From NCBI GenBank assembly GCA_035610365.1, contig CM069432.1, positions 19,282,354 through 19,346,353 on the forward strand: a stretch of 64,000 nt of DNA. The letters are read 5' to 3'. Under the pieces are notes generated by a model that saw nothing but the letters and a program-made list of their open reading frames with translations, was not told where the DNA came from and did no database searches. This stretch comes from Aquatica leii. Taxonomy: Eukaryota > Arthropoda > Insecta > Coleoptera > Lampyridae. The translations under genes were made by a program, and so were the position numbers. The stretch's first letter is position 1. Every line of letters starts with the position of its first letter. Below, piece after piece: positions 23,032 to 34,339 of the stretch.

Positions 23032-24564
23032 TGTTACGGACGAAATTTTCTTCACGTACGCCTATGTTGTTACGCACGAAATTTTCTTTACGTACGCCTA
23101 TGTATTTTCAACGTAAATTTAGATTCGGGTTGACGCCCTCTAACGTTCGTTTCTCGGTGCGATTCATTTGACGGAAATTCGTCACACGGGCATGATATAA
23201 AATGGTCTGGACGTATTGAATCGTTATGTTATCTATTACCATCTAGAAAACCAATTATAATTAGCGAATGATCTCATTGCTTCAACGCGTTACAGGGTAA
23301 GCTATTGTCGTCTTTTAGTAACAATTTCGTTCGTAATTCTGTCTTCCTTTTAACAGCCATTTTACGTTCCTTTCTTTAACATCTGGTACCTTATCGATAA
23401 ATGGCTATCGTAAACGACTGCTAAATACGTCAGCACGTTGCCGTACACGGGCACCAGCGTAAGGCGATTTCTACGCCACGAAATTGGGGGTCTTGCGGAG
23501 CCTTCCCGGGCAAAGAGTGCTACACGTGGATGACACGCCGTGACCTGTATTAACCACATATTTGTGTTCTAACGATATTCAGTATTCGATACCAATTTAC
23601 TAAGGAATGAACCTCGACAAATATTTGGATGGGACGATGCTAACTTTTTCTTTATAAGGCTTATGGCGATAACAAATTAAACCAAAGATAAGGAGTACCA
23701 CAGCATACGACAACCGGTTTATATTATTTATACTTTCTTGTACCTTAAGTAATGATTGTTGTAGATGTTGATTTCGTGAAACATTAGTTTGACACGATTT
23801 GCGATTCAAATTGCTTACAGGGTTACGTGTCGGGGAAAGTACTTTCTTCACACCAGTGGAAATTCCTGTATTTATGGTAAGTGATTTTATATGTTTTATT
23901 TCGTAGTCAACCGGGTCACTCACGAAACTTTTGCTATTAGTTCTGTAATTATCGATATTGTTGTTTACCAGCTATGTAGTAAATTTTACTTATGTTGAGT
24001 TGCGCATGCTGTGTACTACCAACGATTGATTAACGTTAGTGCTATATTAATTTCGCACGCTTTGTTACGATAAGATAACATTATTGTAGTAATTTATTAT
24101 TACTGTGGTTGATTGTCAGTAATGCCATATTACTAAATTATTTTGTGTACTTCGCATATTGTATGCAGACAAAATTTACTACCATCTACTCTTCGCTAGT
24201 CATGTCAATGTAATCTACGTATGTGTTGTGTGTTGCCGATACTTCGGATATTTAGTTATACTCGAACTAAAATTATTCTTGGTCCTGTTATCCAACTGTT
24301 ATCAATTCGAACGGTAACCTATTTATCATTATAGAAGAATTAAAGTGAAATTGTTATTAACGATTGAGTTTTTTTTCTTTTGTTTCTTTCAGCATTTACG
24401 AACCTAACATCTAGTTACCACCTGTCTTGAGCGGGACAGAAGTGACTTTGGATAAGCTCTGGCGCCCTTAAGTATTTTTTCGTTATTATCTAGGAACCCT
24501 CCCCTCTCACCGACTATTGTGAGTTGGCCGTGCAGGTTCGTAAACTAGCAAAAAGCTTGTAACA
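23032..24564 (+). mobile_element. 1.5-kb solo LTR nested in Gypsy-2 gag
   Basis: The 1533-bp insert starts TGTTACGGACG and ends GCTTGTAACA, so TG...CA with a TGTTAC/GTAACA inverted end, and is flanked by a perfect 4-bp duplication ATCG (23028-23031 and 24565-24568). The first 37 bp are repeated in tandem (ACGAAATTTTCTT(C/T)ACGTACGCC twice). GATATAAAATGG near 23196 is TATA-like. No primer site or internal genes, hence a solo LTR of another LTR family. A shorter relative lies at 32474-33303. A minus-strand open frame (23600-23923) ends in a hydrophobic segment (VVLLIFGLICYRH); its meaning is unclear. Confidence 0.85.
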
Positions 24565-25260
24565 ATCGCCAGATTAACACGGCTTGCGTATCTTACAGCG
24601 CCAGATACCTTCTTGGAGCAGTTAGCTATTCAAACCTTTGTAGACGGCCTCCGAGACAACGAAACGCAGCAGACTCTTCGGTTAGACATTGGATGTCGCT
24701 TTGGTGCATGCTTTGGAGTTTGAAGAAGCAAAACAAGCATCCCAAAGACACGGTCATAAACTTTGCTGTGCTGCAGAAGTACGCATGCAGACACTGGAAA
24801 GCATCGAGGAGATACCGCGACGAATACTTCGGGAACGAGGAGTGACGATTTTGAACTACGGTGAAATAGCCCATGTACGAACGCATCGTACTAAACCTAA
24901 GAAAATGACAAGAAGAACGCTCGATAATTTGAAACGAGGTGACTAAAAGAGACAAAAGGTAATTTCGTCTAGTCAAGCTCCGGAGATTACAATTCAAATG
25001 GCATCGCCGATGGAGCAATTGCATAAGAATTATCTCGATGGCAAGATCAAAGGAAAAAGAATTCAGTTACTGGTTGACACGGGAGCGACGAAAATCATCA
25101 TTCGTCCTGACATGTTATTGGAAAACGAGAAGACATCAACAGTAACAGTGCGACTTGGAACGGCGACGGGCGAAGAAATACCTACTCGTGACGGACGTGA
25201 TAAAGAAGTATGGGTTCCATTTGGATATGAAGAACGATGTCCTAAAGATCGACAATAAAG
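24565..25260 (+). mobile_element. Gypsy-2 gag end and protease region
   Basis: Resumes the gag text interrupted by the solo LTR (TPFVDGLRDN-like block, LESIEEIPRRILRERGV), then the retropepsin signature QLLVDTGATKIIIR near 25065. Same order as Gypsy-1. Fossil. Confidence 0.8.
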
Positions 25261-25559
25261 AAATTCTTTTCATTCGTCAGAGAAAGCAGCCGTACAAGTC
25301 TTATTGAGTGAAAACGTGACTGTGCCTGCAAGAACTGAAAGTGTGGTTATGGCACGCCTGGATGGAAATCTCCGGGAAGGCTAGGAACGCGTGATTGAAC
25401 CAATAGAGGACGGCTAAGTTGAAAAGGGAGTACTCGTTGGCAGAACTTTAGTACGAGTAAAAAACACGATGCCAGTAAGGATCTTAAACATCAACTCAAA
25501 TCCTGTAACGTTGAAAAAGAAGACCGTGGTAAGCCAATGGACGCCAGTGTCTACAACAT

Positions 25560-27570
25560 CTATTGGGCATTCTTACTACCAAATGCCGAAACCTCAGCCA
25601 AGACCAGCTGGCTAAAGTTAAAGTGTTTATCCAAGAGTATCAAGATGTGTTCGCGCTGGAGAGTGGTTCTAAAGGAAGAACTAACGTGGTGAAACATAAA
25701 ATTAATACCGGAGACACTCAGCCGATACTTCAACATCCACGCAGCCTTCCCATGCCAAAAAAAAAGAAGCCGAACAAATAATTACGGATATGGAGAGAGA
25801 AGGCGTCATTAAACCTTCAAGTACCCCATGGGCATCCCCAGTGGTACTCGTAAAAAAGAAGGATGGATCAACGTGGTTTTGCGTAGACTACCAACAGCTC
25901 AACGACGTGACAAAAAAGGACAGTTACCCTTTATATAGAATTGACGATACGTTAGACACAGTGGTTTTCCACGTTAGATTTAAAGAGTAGTTACTGGCAG
26001 GTATAATTGGAACTTAAGGATCGTAAAAAACAGCTTTTATAATTGCAACTGGTTTGTGGCAGTTCACTGTGATGCCCTTCGGCGTGTGTAACGCTCCTTC
26101 AACGTTTGAGCGTTTCATCGAGATCATCTAGCGCGGATTGTCTTGGAAAACGTGCTTGGTTTACCTGGAGGACGTGATTGTGGTTAGATGGTCGTTTGAA
26201 GACCACTTAAACAACTTGAAGGAAGTGTTCCAGCGACTACGTGGGGCTAACCTCAAACTGAGCCGAAAGGAGTGCCACGTATTTAAGAAGAAAGTGCAAT
26301 ACCTTGACCACGTCGTATCTAGAGATGGAGTAAAGGCTAACCCAGACAAAATTGTACAGTTCAAGCATAGCCGAGACCAATCGACAAACATCAGGTCCAA
26401 AGTTTTCTTGGGTTGTGTACCTATTATAGACGATTTTACCACGGATTTGTCAATACTGCCAAACCTTTGACGAAATTGACGTAAGAAAAAGCAGAATTTA
26501 GATGGAATGAAGACTGCGAAATTTCTTTCCATTAACTAAAACAGGCCCTAGTCACTTCGCCGATTTTGAGTTATTCAAGAGAAAATTGAAAAATTTGTTT
26601 TGGATACCGACGCAAGCAATCTGGCCACAGGCGCGGTCTTTTTGCAGGTTCAAGATGTGCAAGAAAAAGTTATCGCGTATTTTAATAAGGTTTTGTCCAG
26701 GCCAGTCACACCGTGCCGGAAGCAGTCATCGGGACGCTGATGCCGTGTCCAGAAGGCCATGTCCGGCGGAATGCAGCCATTGTTTGCGACTGGAAGAAAA
26801 AGTTGAATGCCTCCGGAGAACTACTATGGTTAATGACGAGTGGAAACCCGAGCAGTTGCGTCGCAAACAAGAAAACGACTTTGAAATCAGACTACTCGTA
26901 AACTGGAAGGAAAACGGCCGACGACCAACCTGGAAGGAAGGAAGTGAGTGAGTCTTTGATAGTAGAAGACGGTCTTCTTAAGCGAACTTTAAAAAGTGTC
27001 GGGGGCACCGAAAACAGACTACAGATAGTAGTGCCAAACAGCCGGGTGTCAGAAGTGTTGAAGTCTCTACGATGGTACGTCAGAAGGACACTTTAGCAGT
27101 AAGAAGACATTGGTTAAAGTTCGAGAACGATTCTACAGGGTAAACTGTAAAGAAGACGTCATGAAATGGTGCCGTAAATGCACGGTCTGCACATCAGAAA
27201 ATGGTCCAGCGAGAAAGCGCAAAGCACCCATGAAGCAATACAACGTAGCATGCCCTTTGGAAAGAGTAGCAATTGACATCGCAGGGCCGTTCCCAGAATC
27301 CAGAAATAAATGCATCCTGGTGGCGATGGATTATTTCACGAAATTGGCGGAGTCTTACGCCATACCAAATCAAGAAGCACCTACAGTCGCAGACGTATTA
27401 GTAAAAAAGTTTTTACGCCGGTTTGGAGTTCCGTTGGAATTACACTCCGATCAAGGACGCAATTTTGAGTCTGTGCTGTTTCAAGAAGTTTTCCGACTGT
27501 TGAGAATTAAGAAAACTAAGATGACTCCTCTCCAGCCTCAATCGAATGGTTTGGTTGAGCGGATGAATTG
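25560..27570 (+). mobile_element. Gypsy-2 reverse transcriptase to integrase region
   Basis: Reverse transcriptase text ([44 protein letters not shown]), RNase H tail (RDADAVSRRPCP) and integrase text (WCRKCTVCTSENGPARKRKAP, ERVAIDIAGPFP, LELHSDQGRNFES, NGLVERMN) in the Gypsy-1 order. Heavily broken, with part of the integrase tail lost. Confidence 0.85.
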
Positions 27571-27639
27571 AATAATGAGCAAGTACTTAGATAAAGTAGT
27601 GTCCGTACACCAAAGAGACTGGGTTACAGTCCTATTTAA

Positions 27640-28112
27640 ATAGAGGTTTGGGCAGTTAGAGGAACAACGAAGACAGCAACTAGCAGTCGGAAAGGTTTTA
27701 AGACTACGTGTTGACAGACGCTTCGTTTTCTATCTGGTCACCAAAAAACACTCAAGTACCAAGCCGTTATACGAAACTCTGTGGCGAACATTTTGGAATC
27801 TCAAGAGAGAAATGGAGTTCCATCATGTTAAGAAATTGGCAGTACCCAAGCTTGGTTGTGGTTTAGATCAACTGAATTGGAGGACAGTTCGAAACATGTT
27901 GGAGGTCGTCTTCCGAGGAACAGGCGTTCAAGTGTTGATCTGTAGTTACCAACCAAAAAGAATATCGGATCAGAAAATTTCCATTGAGTGTTACTTTTAT
28001 GGTCAAGGAAGTTGCCAAAATGGAGAAAGTTGCCGCTACCGTTACGATCCTTTCTACCGGTGTAGCATCCAGTCTCCTGTTTTGGGACAGAACAGTCCTA
28101 AGAAGGCGGCAG
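27640..28112 (+). mobile_element. Gypsy-2 macro domain and CCCH region
   Basis: Carries the second half of the same OARD1/TARG1-like macro domain (FVFYLVTKKHS, KLAVPKLGCGLDQLNW, MLEVVFRGTG) and the same Cys-rich finger (CYFYGQGSCQNGESC) immediately before the purine tract and 3' LTR. Its Lys-to-Asp spacing equals that in Gypsy-1. Its presence in a copy of different age shows that the cargo belongs to the family rather than to one insertion. Fossil. Confidence 0.85.
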
Positions 28113-28533
28113 TGAAACGTTCAAGAGCCTTCTAGAAGTTGTTATCTATTTTCTAGAACGTTTCCCAAAAGATAAGGAACATTCGCGAAGGATTTCCAAA
28201 ATCTGTATAAACGCGGTTCAAACAAGTCAGTTATTTCCCGTAATAAGAAGACGGCAGTGTTAAGAAGATTATTCAAGTCTAAATAACTAAGTGATTAACG
28301 CCTTTGCGATAAATCGACGGTGTATAACCTTGTACGTGACTTTAGTGTAAACAAACAATAAGTGTCAAATAGTTATCCGCAGACTTTATCTTCGTGTAAG
28401 TGATAGTGCTATACATAAATTATAGTGTAAGTGTTTTTATTAAATATCCTTAGATTTAATTAGCTCGGTTAGTTTAAACGTGCACATATTTTTAGTATAA
28501 ATAAATTAATTAGTTTTAATAATAAACTTTACA
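28113..28533 (+). repeat. Gypsy-2 3' LTR
   Basis: 421 bp, TGAAACGTTCAAG to ACTTTACA, preceded by the purine-rich AAGAAGGCGGCAG. Confidence 0.9.
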
Positions 28534-28676
28534 ATACATAGCGCTATCATTGACACGAAGATAAGATAAGGTCCGCGGATAACTTCACACACTTGTTTAA
28601 CACTTATTGTTTACGTTAAAGTCACGTATCAGGTTATTTATCTCACACGCGTTAGTCTCTTATTTATTTAAACTTG

Positions 28677-28913
28677 TAACAACGAGCCGTAGTGTCCCAG
28701 CGACGCGACACACTTTAGTTAGAGAGGGCGGCCTCGCGTAACAAAAGACTACCTTTGACATTAGTTTTTAATTTTATGATTTTCGTCAATTAAAGTGTTA
28801 ATTCATTTTGAATGTATCCGTTAACTAAATAAAACTGTGTGTTACGTGTATTAGTGGCTAACAATACTATAACTATCGAAACGAGGGTAATATAACCCAC
28901 ACCTGCCCGCCAC
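28677..28913. mobile_element. 237-bp insertion with 7-bp target duplication
   Basis: Interrupts the inverted solo LTR. AAACTTG stands on both sides (28670-28676 and 28914-28920). The insert begins TAACAACGAGCCGTAGTG, is GC-rich at one end (GACGCGACACAC, GGGCGGCCTCGCG) and lacks an open frame. Size and duplication suit a SINE or short non-autonomous element. No tRNA-like promoter boxes could be confirmed. Confidence 0.6.
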
Positions 28914-29096
28914 AAACTTGAGTAATCTTCTTAACAATGCCGTCTTCGAATTACTGGAATTAACTGACCTCCGATTTGTTTGTGCCGCATTTATACATTT
29001 CGGAAATCCTTCACGAATGTTCCATATCTTTCGGTATACGTTCTGGAAAACCTCGCGGATGCTTTCAAAGTTGAGAATAACTTCTTAAACGTTTTA

Positions 29097-31390
29097 TTAT
29101 ACTTACTTACTAAGAAAAAAATTCTATTATCAGATTTTGAACCAAACTTTCCTCTAATCTTTCTCTTGTTGGGTGCAGATGTCATAGAAACGTACTTAGG
29201 TATTTATATTACAAATAGGACAAAGTATCTGTTACGGTAAGAACCTAAACCTGAAGCAGGCTACCAGTAATTTAATGAAAAGGAAGTAACGACAGCTCAG
29301 AACTTCGGAGAGTTGGTCGTAGATGTGTAACTAATAGGTTTCAGATTGATCTTTGATTGATCTTCCGGTTTAATGATGTAGACTCGGGCTGCCGTAAAGA
29401 GATATTTTGATGTTTTATTATAAATCAATAATACAACTTCTTTCCTGCAATTTGTTTTTCTCTGTTGCATAATCTTGACAACATTCGTCAAGTCTTTTTC
29501 TAAGTAGTAAGCAACAAGGATAAGCATCGTTGGTACACACGGTCTCATCAGTAAGTTTGTTTTACATAGATCCAACCGCAACCTAAAACGCGCTGATTGA
29601 TCCATCTTGGGTATGTTCGTACCCTTAGTGTCATTGTGCATACCTTGCACAAATGCACTTTTCTAAACAAAGCCAAGACAATCTTAAACATCAACAATAC
29701 AAAAAGAAATAAATACTGCAAGGTCCCAAAAGTTATAAACTTTAATTAACAATATAATTTGAAATTTGTTTTAAGTATTCAAATGACACACAAAGTATTT
29801 CTTTATAACGTTATTGTTGACGATTAAACTACAAGGGCAACTTTGATAAACGTGTACAAACGAGATGAAATGTTTTCTATCTGTAGGAAACAGATGTAAA
29901 CCATTAATATAAGTTTGACGTCATCTTTATCACAACATTTAAACGTTAGGTTTTGCTTCACTTTTTGGATTTTTTCTTAGATGTTCTACGTTTTTGGTTA
30001 CTATTTAATAGTATACCACATTAATGAGACCTAATTAAGATTTAATTAAATTTTGGTAAAATTTATACTGTAACTGAAATTATTTTAGCATTATGCGAAT
30101 TTACTTTTATTAAAAATAAAATTTAGATTTACACTAATTATTAAATTTAAACTTATCGTAAGGCTTGAACTAAGGCTTTCTGAAGACACGAATTTGGTGT
30201 AAGAGAGGAAAATGGGAAAACACATCTAGGTTGTGGCGAATCAATATCTAATTCGCAAAGTCCTATGATGGTAATTATTAACAATTTTGAACAGACATTG
30301 CATTTGACAGTTAGGAAATTTCCATATTGCTTCAAATATGTAGACACTACCGGTTTCTCTTGAATTTCAGATTATGACGTTTATTAATTAATCAAAACAA
30401 GTTGAAAACTTTATAACTAATAGTTCTATTCGATGAATAATTTAAGAATAAATACACACGAATAAGTGGCCGGTGTTAAAAGAGAATGTTTATTTCGATT
30501 CTAAATTCATTTAAAATTCATTTTCGGTGCGAACTCCACACGTTCTCGCCGACCAAACCTGTTGTGCTTTTACATTATTAAATGCTCATTAAAGTAATTT
30601 GAGCTTTCACTCCCTCTAGTAAATCTAAGTACCCTAATCGTTTATTAATTCTCGCGTTTTTCGTTTAATAAACATTATCGGGAGTTTTGCTCGAATACAA
30701 TTGCAGAAACGTGTTATATGGAATTAGAGGTCAGTACGACTACAAACTTTAGCAGGCTACAGAAGCGCCGAGGCGTAGAAGAATGGACATCGTCATTTCA
30801 GCCTGAACGACTGCTTAATGATACGAGCGCGACACAAAGGCGTCATTGCTTTGTGTCCTCGTGTCAAGAAAAAATGTTGTAGAAAAGGGATCAATTAAAA
30901 CTATATCTGACCAACACCAAATTCTATATATGCATGCACATAACGTAAAATCCCTAATCCGAATTCGGTTAAAACTACCCTAAATTAATGTACTTATGTT
31001 TCAGTAACATAATTACTACATCACATTTTTTACTACACATTGCGTCAAATCAATATAATTTATTATAAATGGTTCAGTTATACATAACATTTTGGTTGTA
31101 AATAAATAGAAAAAAATTTTGGGGTTGCTTCATCACCTAAGAGTAAAAAAAATGGAAATCACTTTAGAGTAATGTACCATAAAAAAAATAACACCGAAAA
31201 CACTTTAAATGATAAAAGAAGATTATAGAACAAAGCAATTGTCAAACAAATCGCTGTATAAAAAATACTTAAGACCTAAAATAAAATTAAAATACAAGCT
31301 GAGTTAACACCTAAAGTAATACAGAAAAACTGCTAGAAAGCATTTAAAATACCTACCTAGTTTTCTCAGGGTGAGAACATACCGAAGATG
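29097..31390. other. Interval with no recognised gene
   Basis: Low-complexity AT-rich DNA. The minus-strand frame 29297-29650 (117 codons) has a reasonable composition (SARFRLRLDLCKTNLLMRP, RKEVVLLIYNKTSKYLFTA) and could be an exon or element fragment, but I do not recognise it. A perfect 9-bp-arm hairpin (GACACAAAG...CTTTGTGTC) lies at 30831-30857. Nothing else stands out. Confidence 0.4.
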
Positions 31391-31401
31391 CATCGATGAA
31401 C

Positions 31402-31710
31402 GCGGTTCAGGTCGCGGTCGCTACCTTCATTTCAAATCTAAGTGAAACAAAATTTTACTTTCTTACCAGACGCTTATCTCGCGGTTTAGTACAATGTCGA
31501 CGTCATAAACAGAATATGTAATTTGTTTTTCATCGCGGTACAACTGCTGGCATCGAGGTAACTTGCAGGTACATTGGTCTACTTCAGACTGCGTGGCATT
31601 TACTTGCTCATTAAAGAAATAAATATTGGAAGAAAAGGGACGTACGTACAAATAAATATCGATGTAAGCCGCGGTTGTGTGAACCGCGAGCTGAACCGCG
31701 ACTTAAATAC
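31402..31710. repeat. GC-rich inverted repeats around a 190-bp core
   Basis: CGCGGTTCAGGTCGCGGTC at about 31405 reappears inverted as CGCGGTTCAGCTCGCGGTT (reverse complement of about 31686-31706), framing some 260 bp. CGCGGTT/AACCGCG is repeated further inside the right arm. Could be the terminal repeats of a short MITE. The surrounding DNA is very AT-rich, so the arms stand out. Confidence 0.5.
31463..31651 (-). CDS. Possible host exon, Cys-rich (uncertain)
   Basis: The minus-strand frame contains a C-x-C-x4-C motif (DQCTCKLPRCQQLYRDE) followed by ITYSVYDVDIVLNREISVW and stops within a strong splice donor: the last codons run into G|GTAAGAAAG at about 31467-31458. A C-x-C...C...Y arrangement before the second membrane segment occurs in DEG/ENaC (pickpocket) channels, which is the nearest idea I have. 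No partner exon was found, and the frame lies between GC-rich inverted repeats, so it may belong to a short mobile element instead. Confidence 0.25.
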   Translation of the reverse strand: MYVRPFSSNIYFFNEQVNATQSEVDQCTCKLPRCQQLYRDEKQITYSVYDVDIVLNREISVW

Positions 31711-31914
31711 ATAGTTGGTACGTTTGTGCCATTAAATATAAAGGATCTTTAAAAGGACATGTACAACTTAATTATACATGCTAAAAACTTAGATTAAACA
31801 TTTTTAATTTGGATAAAACTTGAAAAATTTTTGATAGAAATAACTAACGTAACTTTTGTTACGTTGAAACCAGAATATAAACATTACTATTCATATTTAA
31901 TAGCAGTTTTGGCA

Positions 31915-32220
31915 ATGTTTTTGTGTTACAGCTTCAGAAGCATTACGAATTGGAGCATACAACATCTGTATGTTAGTTTTCTATTCGTTAATCAGCTTTT
32001 CAATGGGGAAAAAAGAACTGTAAGAAAGCAGAAATACTGGTACATGTCCATAAGCTCTGATCAGTTGTTAAATTGTATTCGTTTTATGAAATCCGACGTT
32101 GTCCATGACACAATATGCACCTTGTATATGATCGGGCAAGTAGTCAGTCAAGGAAGTCAAGAATTCTCCAAAGTGTTCTACATTAAAAGCCCTGTCTTGA
32201 ATGTTGAAGAAATATAAAGA
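31915..32220 (-). pseudogene. IS630/Tc1-type (DDE_3) transposase fragment
   Basis: Minus-strand reading gives FNIQDRAFNVEHFGEFL, then YCVMDNVGFHKTNTI, a stop codon, and GHVPVFLLSYSSFFPIEKLI. This is the second-Asp block (xMDNxxxH) and the degraded PPYSPxLNPIE block with the final acidic residue of the DDE_3 family in the IS630-Tc1-mariner superfamily. The block continues to about 31920 in the usual helical tail. The N-terminal DNA-binding part and first Asp are not visible. Inactive fragment. The plus-strand open frame of 128 codons over the same bases is only its shadow. Confidence 0.7.
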
Positions 32221-32473
32221 ATTAATACAGATTGCAACCGCAACTATCTTTCTGTAATCTATAAGATCTTCTCAAATTTATTTTTTTTATGAACCATAGT
32301 CAAACCTACTACTGGTATCAGGTATGTTACGCCTTTCTGGCACAAAAAAAACCCGTATTACAAAATCATGAAATGGTTTTGTAGCTCTGTCAGTGATCAA
32401 TAAGCTCACCTCTAGTTTTGGATTTTGCTCTAACAATTTGGCTTTTGTATGTTTTGATTTTTTACTTACACTA

Positions 32474-33303
32474 TGCTACAAGCTTATAGGTCTTACGAAC
32501 CTTGCACGGCCAACTCACACAGTCGGAGATAGGGGAGGTTCAAGTGAATAATAATTAAGGGCGCCAGATCTTTTATAATTAACACTTCTGCCTCGATCAA
32601 GACAGACGGTCCAAGCTTGTAACGAAGTTTTAGATTCGTAAAGTTGGAGGGAACGCAGAAAGAAACCAAATCGTTAACAATTGCACTTTAATTACTCTAG
32701 ACGGCTAAATAGATTAAAATGTGAATCAATAACAATTATGAGTAGCACCGTAGCGACAGCGAATAATTAAAATCAAAAATTGACTTACCAAGATTCAGGT
32801 GTACCTTCAGAAAACGTTTTCCTACTGGCTACCTGTAATTAAACTTCCTGAAAATAATCGTGTCCGGTATTTAGGCTCTTTCGAACAAGAAGAAGAAATA
32901 ATTAACGGTAATAATTGCCTCCGCATAGAAATTCTGCCCTTGTATCGCAGCGTTCTTAGGTCTACAGCTTCCGATTATAATTCTCCCTTGTAGATTTTAA
33001 ACTCAGACAAGAACACCCATACTTAGGAGGTAGCATATGGCACCTGCGTGGATTAAATTAGTTAATTAAGAATACTTTTATTACCCATCGTGTCACAACA
33101 CGTGGATGTTTTAAGAAAACGATTTTTAATTCACGCAGACATATGTTATATCGTGAACGATGTTAAAGTCAAAATGACAGTTCATCGTCTTCTCCATACG
33201 AACAGACCAACGAGCCCGATAGATGGCGTCGAGAAATAGAAAAGTAATTTTTAATTAATCCAATATACAGGGTAGTGCATTATTTAAATTTATGCACGTA
33301 ACA
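32474..33303 (-). mobile_element. Solo LTR related to the 23.0-24.6 kb insert
   Basis: On the minus strand the element starts TGTTACGTGC and ends ...AGCTTGTAGCA, with TG...CA ends and a perfect 4-bp duplication ACTA (32470-32473 and 33304-33307). The stretch with ACGAACCTTGCACGGCCAAC, GGGCGCCAGA and CTTCTGCCTCGATCAAGAC matches the 3' third of the 1533-bp solo LTR at 23032-24564. At 830 bp it is shorter and diverged, so older or a different subfamily. No internal genes. Confidence 0.75.
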
Positions 33304-33549
33304 ACTAATAAAAATAATTTAGATAAATAAATAACCATTATGGTGTACACATTTTGTTATTGGCTTTGAATGCCCATTGCAAAAAAAACCTCTTATTTTT
33401 TTTATAAAGTTTTTTAGTTTTTCTTTGAAGTAAAACGGTTGAACTACAGAAGAACCAACTCCCCCCGTAATTAAATCTTCTAGAAGTGTCTTTGAGTTAT
33501 ACAAGTATAATCGAGTATCCTAAGACGGCTTCAATTTCCGATATAGTTG

Positions 33550-34210
33550 AAAAATGTCTCAAAAACCTGGGAGTTTTAGAACGTTCTCAAATTGTGAGAA
33601 TGGATAGTTGCTTTTCTATACCACTAAAAAAACTCCGCCTACTATGGGATTGATCTAGTCATTGCAAGATTGTTTTTGAAATAATTTATGTAAGCTGCTA
33701 CATCAGTCATATTGTGTGGTTTTTCTTTTTGTGGAATAATGAGTACTCATCCTGTCCATGTTGTTCACACTACCTTGGGTCAAGTTGTAACACATGTATA
33801 ACTACTTTAACTTTTGTTTCGGCCCGGTGATGTTGCTATTGTTTTACAAATATTGAATGTTGTTTTTCCTTATCCGTACTTTTGGTCATTTTCTTTGAGC
33901 TGCAGGACTTATTTTGTTTTGTTATCTATACGATAAAAAGCTTCAAACAAATGACAAAGATAATGTTGCAAAAAAATTGTCCATTGTTACCTTTCTTACT
34001 AATCTCAAAAGAGGTTTCTAGAGCAGGACCAGAAAAATCTATGTTTTGTATTGAATTTATGCCCACTATGATAATAATCATACTGCAATTTTTAGAGAAG
34101 CTGTTGATAACAGTCTGGCCACGTCGTACTGATTTACAATGCGTTCAAGATGCGCTTTTTTTGGAAAATATTAGTCTCTCTTTCAATATACGTTTTCAGC
34201 GCGCCGTAAA
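33550..34210 (-). pseudogene. piggyBac-like transposase remnant
   Basis: Minus-strand fragments recall piggyBac transposases: KVTMDNFFATLSLSF at about 33998-33954 (the VTxDNFFTSxxLA block containing a catalytic Asp) and NMDRMSTHYSTKRKTT at about 33769-33715 (the DxMxxxYSxxRKTxRW block containing another). A C-terminal Cys/His-rich stretch may follow at 33504-33319 (FFCNGHSKPITKCVHH). Many stops and frameshifts lie between them. Neither TTAA-flanked ends nor terminal repeats could be found. Confidence 0.6.
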
Positions 34211-34339
34211 CTTGTGACTTTCATAGTTGCTCAATAGTAGAAAAACTTTTTTCAGCTTTATGTTAAGAACTCTGGGTTGCATCGTTTTTCTGTTGAAAAT
34301 GAAGAAGGGTAGTTAATTGACCACGTTCCGCATTTTTTT

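Larger units (their letters stand above)
21703..28533 (+). mobile_element. Gypsy-2: older relative of Gypsy-1
   Basis: LTRs at 21703-22122 and 28113-28533, both TGAAACGTTC...TTTACA, flanked by ATAT and ATAC (near-match 4-bp target copies). The sequence after the 5' LTR is TTGGTGACAGG. Recognisable in order are gag (22341 onward, MPVTRLQAVKM), protease, reverse transcriptase, RNase H, integrase and the macro/CCCH region, each closely similar to Gypsy-1. The LTR pair differs by roughly 10%, far more than in Gypsy-1, so this insertion is several times older. It is badly broken, with more than twenty interruptions, some internal loss, and a 1.5-kb insertion in gag. Confidence 0.92.
21594..29096 (-). 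mobile_element. Inverted solo LTR (Gypsy-1/2 family), split by Gypsy-2
   Basis: The reverse complement of 21594-21702 matches the 3' part of the Gypsy-1/2 LTR (GTACATATTTTTAG, TTAGTTCGGTTA, AAGTGTTT), and the reverse complement of 28534-29096 matches the rest, ending in the LTR start region (ACGTTCTGG...ACGTTTTA). Joined across Gypsy-2 they make one minus-strand LTR with no internal sequence, so a solo LTR that predates Gypsy-2. Its right half is further interrupted at 28677-28913. Diverged and old. Confidence 0.75.

Noticed and set aside
31831-32217. 128-codon plus-strand frame as a possible host gene
   Set aside because: The opposite strand encodes the MDNVGFHKTN block of a DDE_3 transposase, so the plus frame is its shadow.
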